Shown here: one piece after another, positions 1-3,878 of the stretch
How positions within the stretch are numbered: position 1 is the first letter of the stretch
Layout: each line of letters starts with the position of its first letter
Origin: JBFYKJ01 sp041306005
Lineage (GTDB): Archaea; Altiarchaeota; Altiarchaeia; JAFGQM01
Assembly (NCBI GenBank): GCA_041306005.1
Contig: JBFYKJ010000025.1
Coordinates: 1 to 5,785 of the forward strand
Length of the DNA: 5,785 bases
Reading direction: 5' to 3'
Notes under the pieces: model-generated
Databases searched by the model: none
Told to the model about the DNA's origin: nothing
What the model saw: the letters and a program-made list of their open reading frames with translations, nothing else
Translations under genes and position numbers: made by a program

Positions 1-315
1 AAAGACGTCACGCTCCTTAGACATGCATATGTGCGCACCGCCGAGCGCGGAAAGGGCATAGGCGGCGAGCTGCTCGAAGCGCTGAAGTCTAATATAACAA
101 AGCCCGCACTCGTCGGGACCTGGAAGGACGCGGTGTGGGCGATAAGATTCTACGAGAAGCATGGGTTCAAGCTCGTTTCCGAGGAAGAGAAAAACCGCCT
201 CTTAAGGAAGTACTGGTCCATACCTGAGAGGCAGGTGGAGACGTCGGTCGTGCTGGGGGATGAGCGGTTTTTCCGCTCGAGAAACGCCCCTTTTAAACAC
301 TTACCCGCTAATTAA
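1..315 (+). CDS. GNAT-family N-acetyltransferase, C-terminal part (5' end outside window)
   Basis: This is the last 104 codons of an acetyltransferase that transfers the acetyl group of acetyl-CoA to an amine; the substrate cannot be told. The frame is open from base 1, so the start lies upstream, and a GTG at 31 is internal to the conserved domain. Visible residues 12-28 form GNAT motif A with the acetyl-CoA pyrophosphate-binding pattern R-x-x-G-x-G (R16, G19, G21). Residues 46-60 (WAIRFYEKHGFKLVS) are the typical motif B, and LLRKYWSIPERQVETSVVL (67-85) is a C-terminal strand often seen in single-domain GNAT enzymes. About 19 further residues (GDERFF...LPAN) extend past that strand and look like a lineage-specific tail. 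The TAA stop lies inside an inverted repeat. The next gene starts 57 bp downstream on the same strand. The family is clear; the role is not. Confidence 0.9.
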   Translation, partial: KDVTLLRHAYVRTAERGKGIGGELLEALKSNITKPALVGTWKDAVWAIRFYEKHGFKLVSEEEKNRLLRKYWSIPERQVETSVVLGDERFFRSRNAPFKHLPAN

Positions 316-319
316 AAGG
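289..319. repeat. 8-bp perfect inverted repeat across the acetyltransferase stop codon
   Basis: CCTTTTAA (289-296) and its exact complement TTAAAAGG (312-319) are separated by 15 bases. In RNA this would be a stem-loop overlapping the last codons and TAA stop of the acetyltransferase. As DNA it puts two T-rich CCTTTTAA boxes in opposite orientation. The left arm (CCTTTTAAAC, 289-298) is identical to the decamer upstream of hel308, so it may also be a TATA/BRE promoter element for the FAD dehydrogenase, 84 bp before that ATG. The sequence does not decide between 3'-end hairpin, operator and promoter. Confidence 0.5.
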
Positions 320-353
320 AGCCCAAAGGCACCTGCAAGGGACGCCTAGCTCC
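318..353 (+). other. Imperfect stem-loop in the leader of the FAD dehydrogenase
   Basis: GGAGC (318-322) pairs with GCTCC (349-353), and nested inside them AGGC (327-330) pairs with GCCT (344-347), leaving a 4/1 internal loop and a 13-base apical loop. If the box at 289-298 is a promoter, transcription would begin about 26 bases downstream of its centre, near 320, so the mRNA would start with this hairpin. No T-run follows it, so it does not resemble an archaeal terminator. No known riboswitch class is recognised. Confidence 0.35.
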
Positions 354-360
354 AAGTTCT

Positions 361-366
361 GGGGTG
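361..366 (+). promoter_or_regulatory. Shine-Dalgarno sequence that sets the FAD dehydrogenase start
   Basis: GGGGTG lies 6 bases before the ATG at 373 and contains the GGTG core complementary to the archaeal 16S rRNA 3' end. It supports the ATG at 373 over the in-frame GTG (364) and TTG (367), which overlap or directly abut this site. Confidence 0.6.
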
Positions 367-372
367 TTGCAA

Positions 373-1764
373 ATGAGCAAGGCATATGATGTCGTTATCG
401 TAGGCGCTGGGCAGGCCGGCATGTTCGCGGCGTACGAGCTCGCGAAGGCGAAGAAAGGCCTTTCCATACTTGTCATAGACAAGGGCAACGATATCAAGGA
501 CCGGATGAGGGGCGGCGCCAAGAAAGGCAACGGCTACGCCACCGGGGTGGACATCATGTGCGGCATGGGCGGGGCCGGAACCTGGTCCGACGGGACACTC
601 AACCTGAGGCCGGACATCGGCGGGGATCTTGACTTATTCACCCACGACAACGGAAAGTCGTGGGAGCTGATAAGGGAAGTGGATGCCATCTTCCTTAAAC
701 ACGGCGCGCCCAAACAACTCTACAAGGCCACTACCAAGGACGCCGAGAACATGAAGAGGAAGGCGGCATCCGTCGGCGTCGACTTCATCGATATAGAACA
801 AAGGCATATAGGGAGCGATAATGCCCCCAAGGTCATCGACAGCTTCGCAACGGAGATAAGATCACTGGGCGCCGAGTTTTTGATGGACACCGAGGTCGAG
901 GATTTGTGGATAGAAAAGGGCGTCTGCAAGGGAGTGGTCCTTAAGGGTGGGAAGGAGATAGCGGCTAAACACGTCATCGCAGCCCCGGGGAGAATAGGCG
1001 GCGAGTGGATAGACGGCGTCTTTACCAAACACGGGGTCGAGTTCTCGTTCGGGGCGCTGGACGTAGGCGTGAGGGTGGAAGTCCCCTCGATAGTCATGGA
1101 CCCGATAATCAAGATAAACCGCGACCCCAAATTCCACATCAGGACGAAGAAGTACGACGATTTCATGAGGACGTTCTGCACTAACCACGAGGGGTATGTC
1201 GTGAAAGAGACTTACGACGGCCACATCGGGGTCAACGGCCACTCGCTGAGGGGGAAGCAGTCGAAGAACACGAACTTCGCGTTCCTGCAGAGGATTGAGC
1301 TGACTAAGCCGCTTGAGAACACCACCAAATACGGGAAGTCGATTGGCAAGCTGGCTACAACCATCGGCGGCGGAAGGCCCATAGTCCAGAGGATAGGCGA
1401 CTTGATGAATGGGCGGAGGTCGACCGACGAGAGGATAGGCAGGAACTTGGTCGAGCCGACATTGAAGGACGCTACGCCCGGGGACATATCCATGGCGCTC
1501 CCGCACAGGCTGATGATGAACATCATACAGGGGCTGGAGAAACTCAATGAGGTTATACCGGGAGTGGTTTCCGATTCAACCCTGCTTTACGCGCCGGAGA
1601 TAAAGTTCTACGCCACGATGACGAAGGTGGACGACGACATGCAAACGACGGTTAAAAACCTGTTTGCGGCGGGCGACGGGTGCGGCCTCTCCAGGGATAT
1701 CACGAACGCCGCGGCCACCGGATTGCTCGCGGCAAGGGGCCTGCTTCGGGTCGCCAAGGCCTGA
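373..1764 (+). CDS. FAD-dependent dehydrogenase/oxidoreductase, COG2509-like
   Basis: This is a 463-aa cytoplasmic flavoprotein; it has no signal peptide or membrane segment. Residues 6-37 form an N-terminal dinucleotide-binding Rossmann fold, with GAGQAG at 11-16 and an acidic residue at the end of strand 2 (VIDKG, D36) expected to bind the FAD ribose. The conserved stretch GMGGAGTWSDGTLN (64-77), the segment FCTNHEGYVV (268-277), YAPEIKFYA (406-414) and the closing FAD motif NLFAAGDGCGLSRDITNAAA (429-448) together match the poorly characterised COG2509 family of FAD-dependent dehydrogenases. The length agrees with that family. The physiological substrate and electron acceptor are unknown. 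The ATG at 373 is chosen because it directly precedes the Rossmann strand and has GGGGTG 6 bases upstream. The gene is probably co-transcribed with the 243-aa gene that begins 15 bp after its stop. The family is well supported; the function is not. Confidence 0.92.
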   Translation: MSKAYDVVIVGAGQAGMFAAYELAKAKKGLSILVIDKGNDIKDRMRGGAKKGNGYATGVDIMCGMGGAGTWSDGTLNLRPDIGGDLDLFTHDNGKSWELIREVDAIFLKHGAPKQLYKATTKDAENMKRKAASVGVDFIDIEQRHIGSDNAPKVIDSFATEIRSLGAEFLMDTEVEDLWIEKGVCKGVVLKGGKEIAAKHVIAAPGRIGGEWIDGVFTKHGVEFSFGALDVGVRVEVPSIVMDPIIKINRDPKFHIRTKKYDDFMRTFCTNHEGYVVKETYDGHIGVNGHSLRGKQSKNTNFAFLQRIELTKPLENTTKYGKSIGKLATTIGGGRPIVQRIGDLMNGRRSTDERIGRNLVEPTLKDATPGDISMALPHRLMMNIIQGLEKLNEVIPGVVSDSTLLYAPEIKFYATMTKVDDDMQTTVKNLFAAGDGCGLSRDITNAAATGLLAARGLLRVAKA

Positions 1765-1779
1765 GCCGCTCACCAAAAG

Positions 1780-2511
1780 ATGCACGGACAGTACAGCACC
1801 AAAAAGCCCGAACCGGATGACGTGATAGTTATTAGGTCAGAAGTAGCTAAGCCCGGGGCCTCGCACCTGGTAAAGGCGCTGAGGACATTCAACCCTCCCG
1901 TCGAGATCAAGGACCGGCTCGCGATGCGCATCGGCACCGTGATGGCCGGTAAGCTGACCGTCAAAAACGCGCACGGGGAGAATATGCGGCTCGGGAACCG
2001 GGAGAAAGCTGCGCATAGGGAGTTCTTTGTCAGCGCGGTGAATGCGGGGCTCCCCCACGAAGGCTGGAAGGCCGCAAAGGAGGCCGAGGGAGTCGTAAGC
2101 CGGAGGGACGCCGGCATAAGCTCGATACGCCGCCGGGCTGAGGGCGATTTCGGCCGCAGGCAGGGCCAAAAGCTGGCGAACGACGCGCACGCGATAATCC
2201 AGGTGGTGCGGGCCTATGGCATAACCGAGAGGGACGGGCTTCCCGAGATAATCCAGGACCTCATACACTCAAGAAAGTACAACGAGGCGCAAAGAGATTA
2301 CTTAACTGACCTTGTCGGCGGGTACCTGCATGCAAGGAGCCGGGAGGCTATATCAAAAAAGCGGCTGTCGCCGCCCGAGAACAGGATGCCCGAGGAAAAA
2401 ATACACGACGCCCCGGTGTCCCTGCTAAAAGCTAAAGTTCGCAGGGTAAAACCGAAAGCGGCCGGTAACAAGCCGCGTAGAAATTTGGCGGCAAGGGCCA
2501 AGCGGCGATAG
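1780..2511 (+). CDS. Unrecognised protein with strongly basic C-terminal tail
   Basis: I do not recognise this 243-aa protein. It is soluble-looking, with no signal peptide or membrane helix. Residues 25-190 appear mainly helical and mixed charged, with basic clusters such as SRRDAGISSIRRRAEGDFGR (107-126) and a conserved-looking segment AIIQVVRAYGITERDGLPEIIQDLI (138-162). The end (about 216-243) is rich in Lys and Arg (LLKAKVRRVKPK, KPRRNLAARAKRR), which suggests a disordered nucleic-acid-binding tail. That role is inference. ATG 1780 is the first start codon after the stop of the preceding FAD gene; both genes share a reading frame, with only TGA plus five codons between them. No Shine-Dalgarno sequence is visible and no TATA-like box precedes it, so expression probably depends on read-on transcription from the FAD gene. 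Its stop faces that of the minus-strand 124-aa gene, 3 bp away. The minus-strand frame open over 1837-2268 is shorter and judged a shadow. Confidence 0.75.
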   Translation: MHGQYSTKKPEPDDVIVIRSEVAKPGASHLVKALRTFNPPVEIKDRLAMRIGTVMAGKLTVKNAHGENMRLGNREKAAHREFFVSAVNAGLPHEGWKAAKEAEGVVSRRDAGISSIRRRAEGDFGRRQGQKLANDAHAIIQVVRAYGITERDGLPEIIQDLIHSRKYNEAQRDYLTDLVGGYLHARSREAISKKRLSPPENRMPEEKIHDAPVSLLKAKVRRVKPKAAGNKPRRNLAARAKRR

Positions 2512-2514
2512 GTT

Positions 2515-2889
2515 TCACGCCCGGCCAAGAAGGGCGCTGTTGTCCATCCGGGGGTATATCCCACGCCGGGCGTCCGTTATCCTGAGGCTGCCGTTCTTGT
2601 CTATGTAGGAATACCTCGCGCCCTTGAGGAAGTTGCGAAGCGATTTCTTGCCCTTCGCGGCGCGGGAGAGCGCTTCGGCGAGCGACGCGGTATGCTCTTC
2701 TATCTTGGCCCGATGCACAGAGTTGAACTTTTTATACTTCTTCCAGGTCCGCGGCGACGGGTCGGACAGGATATGGCTGCGGCCCCACCGTATCCTGCCG
2801 TGGCGGTACACTATCTTGCCTATGTGCTCTTCGACCTGGGCGGGCAGCTTTCCCTCGAACATCGGCCGTGAGAGGATTTTCAGGGCCAT
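2515..2889 (-). CDS. Unrecognised small basic protein downstream of tpiA
   Basis: This 124-aa protein has no family I can name. It is rich in Arg and Lys and contains several aromatic-basic stretches: KIVYRHGRIRWGRSH (25-39), SDPSPRTWKKYKKFNSVHR (42-60), a likely amphipathic helix at 61-90, and ARYSYIDKNGSLRITDARRG (91-110), which reads like a small beta unit. The composition suggests RNA or DNA binding, but this is inference only. It follows tpiA by 33 bp on the same strand and is probably transcribed with it. No Shine-Dalgarno sequence precedes the ATG. A weak AT-rich stretch (CATAATCC, centred near 2914, about 25 bases upstream) could serve a leaderless transcript. The minus strand is preferred over the 90-aa plus-strand frame at 2624-2896 because it fits the operon, is longer and has a more natural amino-acid mix. 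Its 3' end abuts the convergent 243-aa gene. Confidence 0.7.
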   Translation of the reverse strand: MALKILSRPMFEGKLPAQVEEHIGKIVYRHGRIRWGRSHILSDPSPRTWKKYKKFNSVHRAKIEEHTASLAEALSRAAKGKKSLRNFLKGARYSYIDKNGSLRITDARRGIYPRMDNSALLGRA

Positions 2890-2922
2890 ATCTTAGCGAT
2901 TAGCACGGCCGGATTATGTGCG

Positions 2923-3627
2923 TTACAGGCTTTCTGCCATGTCCATCAGCACTTTTTTCTGGTCCTGGGCCTTGACGACGCCCGACGCCAAAAGGACGCC
3001 TGCCGCGCCCAAAGCGAGCGCTTTCCTGACATCCACGCCGGTGGCTATGCCCGCGCCGCAGAGGACTGGAACGCCGTTCTTCACGGCATCGACCGCGCCG
3101 GTGACTACTTCGGGCTTTGTCGTGGAGACCGAAACCCCGGAGCCTATAAGTTCCGGAGGCTCTATGGCGAGGAAGTCCGGCTTAAGGAGCGAAAGCTCCG
3201 CGGTCTCCCTGACGTTCCGGGTGCATAGTATCGAGGCCATCCCGGCGGCGCGCAGCTTGTTTATCGTCGCCTGTATCTTGTCCTTGTCGGGGACCAGGAG
3301 CGAACCTGCCGGGGCGCCCATGTCCGCCTTCTCGACGCGGTGCTCGGAGTGGTTTATCAAAGAGCCTGAAAGGCCTATCCCTTTGAGCGAGTCGATAAGC
3401 ACCCACCCGGTCCTGCTGCCGGGGTCCACGGGGTCCGCGTGCTGTGCAAAGACAGGGATTTTCACCGATTCCGCAATCCTCTGCGCGTCTGCGAGCTGCG
3501 GGCAAATGACTATGCTCTTCCTTGTCTTCTTCGCGACCTCGTCGCATATCTTGGCAAGCTTGAGGGCGCTCTTGCCTGTGGATTCCGTGTAGGCCTTGAA
3601 GTTTATCACTATCGCGGGTGTTTTCAT
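2923..3627 (-). CDS. tpiA: Triosephosphate isomerase, archaeal type
   Basis: The 234-aa enzyme interconverts dihydroxyacetone phosphate and glyceraldehyde 3-phosphate in cytoplasmic glycolysis/gluconeogenesis. It is a TIM barrel of the short archaeal class, near the family's usual 220-230 aa and shorter than bacterial enzymes of about 250 aa. Active-site residues are visible: N9 and K11 (INFKAY), the electrophilic H93 with E95 in LINHSEH, and the catalytic base E156 in AIEPPELIG, which runs into mobile loop 6 (GSGVSVS). The phosphate-binding segments are CGAGI (190-194) and LLASGVVKA (212-220). ATG at 3627 is chosen because barrel strand 1 begins at once (MKTPAIVINFKAY). The frame continues upstream to an ATG at 3759, but that 44-residue extension is AT-rich, lacks family similarity and crosses an inverted repeat. 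No Shine-Dalgarno sequence is present. A T-rich box centred about 26 bases upstream fits leaderless expression. The unknown 124-aa gene follows 33 bp downstream. Confidence 0.97.
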   Translation of the reverse strand: MKTPAIVINFKAYTESTGKSALKLAKICDEVAKKTRKSIVICPQLADAQRIAESVKIPVFAQHADPVDPGSRTGWVLIDSLKGIGLSGSLINHSEHRVEKADMGAPAGSLLVPDKDKIQATINKLRAAGMASILCTRNVRETAELSLLKPDFLAIEPPELIGSGVSVSTTKPEVVTGAVDAVKNGVPVLCGAGIATGVDVRKALALGAAGVLLASGVVKAQDQKKVLMDMAESL

Positions 3628-3648
3628 TTTGAGGTTAAGTTTGGCGTA

Positions 3649-3656
3649 GTTAAAAA
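3649..3656 (-). promoter_or_regulatory. TATA-like box for leaderless tpiA transcript
   Basis: The minus-strand sequence TTTTTAAC is centred about 26 bases before the tpiA ATG, the usual distance from an archaeal TATA box to the transcription start. With no Shine-Dalgarno sequence at tpiA, this suggests transcription starting at or next to the ATG. The match to a strong TATA box is moderate. Confidence 0.4.
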
Positions 3657-3666
3657 TGAAAATAGG

Positions 3667-3683
3667 TTGCAACGAAGTTGCAA
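3667..3683. repeat. Perfect 7-3-7 inverted repeat upstream of tpiA, candidate operator
   Basis: TTGCAAC, a GAA spacer and GTTGCAA form an exact dyad about 40 bp before the tpiA start, just upstream of the likely TATA box. TTGCAA is itself palindromic, so the site also reads as two half-sites with centres 11 bp apart, about one helical turn, as expected for a dimeric repressor or activator. As RNA it could form a 7-bp hairpin with a 3-base loop. No regulator is identified nearby. Confidence 0.45.
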
Positions 3684-3733
3684 GCGTGTTTTCATTTTGT
3701 GATAATGGAGAGCTGTGATTATTATCGGAGGGG

Positions 3734-3743
3734 CAATAAAAGG
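3734..3743 (-). promoter_or_regulatory. Second TATA-like box facing tpiA
   Basis: The minus-strand CCTTTTATTG, preceded by GACC, shares its C-rich flank and TTTTA core with the box before hel308 (GACTCCTTTTAAAC). Transcription from it would begin near 3713, giving tpiA a leader of about 85 bases that contains the 14-bp repeat, the dyad and the small upstream ORF. Confidence 0.3.
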
Positions 3744-3770
3744 GGTCTTGCAGCCGCAAACGCGCGGGGA

Positions 3771-3802
3771 TTGGGCCTACCGCCCACCGCTCACAGGCCC
3801 GA
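3771..3802. repeat. GC-rich dyad between the divergent promoters
   Basis: GGGCCT (3773-3778) and AGGCCC (3795-3800) form an exact inverted repeat with a 16-base spacer. The stem can extend by one T-G wobble and one T-A pair. It sits between the two outward-facing T-rich boxes, so neither predicted transcript contains it; a DNA role, such as a shared regulatory site, is more likely than an RNA one. Confidence 0.3.
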
Positions 3803-3804
3803 CT

Positions 3805-3814
3805 CCTTTTAAAC
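3805..3814 (+). promoter_or_regulatory. TATA/BRE-like promoter of hel308
   Basis: CCTTTTAAAC, preceded by GACT, is the only clear T/A-rich box on the plus strand shortly before hel308. It predicts a transcription start near 3835 and a 5' leader of about 44 bases. The same decamer occurs exactly at 289-298 before the FAD dehydrogenase. Confidence 0.5.
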
Positions 3815-3833
3815 CATTCGAGGGCAAAATAAG

Positions 3834-3855
3834 CCCGTAGGGGTGTCTGTGCGGG
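3834..3855 (+). other. Possible hairpin at the 5' end of the hel308 leader
   Basis: CCCGTA (3834-3839) can pair with TGCGGG (3850-3855), with one G-T wobble and a 10-base loop. It coincides with the predicted transcription start, like the hairpin in the FAD dehydrogenase leader. The stem is short and may be chance. Confidence 0.2.
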
Positions 3856-3865
3856 ATGCGAATCT

Positions 3866-3870
3866 AGGGG
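3866..3870 (+). promoter_or_regulatory. Shine-Dalgarno sequence of hel308
   Basis: AGGGG lies 8 bases before the ATG at 3879 and supports that start over the in-frame GTG at 3849, which lies upstream of the ribosome binding site and would add ten residues not expected in the family. Confidence 0.5.
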
Positions 3871-3878
3871 CTTGCCGG

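Larger units (their letters stand above)
3624..3695 (-). other. Possible 23-codon upstream ORF overlapping the tpiA start
   Basis: On the minus strand an ATG at 3695 opens a 23-residue frame (MKTRLQLRCNLFSFLTTPNL then TSK) whose TGA (3626-3624) overlaps the tpiA ATG as ATGA, a layout typical of translational coupling. No Shine-Dalgarno sequence precedes it. It is only translated if transcription starts upstream, for example from the CCTTTTATTG box at 3734-3743. If tpiA is leaderless from the nearer box, this frame is not in the mRNA. It may be a leader peptide or simply a by-product of the repeat. Confidence 0.25.
3618..3699. repeat. 14-bp direct repeat duplicating the tpiA start region
   Basis: GTGTTTTCATTTTG occurs exactly at 3618-3631 and again at 3686-3699, 68 bp apart. 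Read on the minus strand it is CAAAATGAAAACAC: the first copy contains the tpiA start codon and codons 2-3 (Met-Lys-Thr), and the second copy places the same Met-Lys-Thr start upstream in another frame. Confidence 0.7.

Noticed and set aside
720..1547. Long open frames on the minus strand (720-1181, 862-1506, 1212-1547) opposite the FAD dehydrogenase
   Set aside because: They lie wholly antisense to a gene with clear family motifs, overlap each other in different frames and resemble no protein family; GC-rich codon use explains them.
373..1764. Geranylgeranyl reductase, another common archaeal FAD enzyme
   Set aside because: The conserved GMGGAGTWSDGTLN and GDGCGLSRDITNAAA segments fit COG2509-type dehydrogenases better, and I saw no geranylgeranyl-reductase signature.
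1837..2268. 143-codon minus-strand frame opposite the 243-aa gene
   Set aside because: It is shorter than the plus-strand frame, is not part of any co-directional gene pair and has an unnatural composition; kept as a shadow, although the plus-strand gene is itself not recognised.
2918..3592. 224-codon plus-strand frame across tpiA
   Set aside because: It is antisense to an unambiguous triosephosphate isomerase and has a Ser/Ala-rich composition typical of a shadow frame.
3628..3759. 44-residue N-terminal extension of tpiA from an ATG at 3759
   Set aside because: Barrel strand 1 begins immediately after the ATG at 3627; the extension is AT-rich and crosses a dyad and promoter-like boxes.
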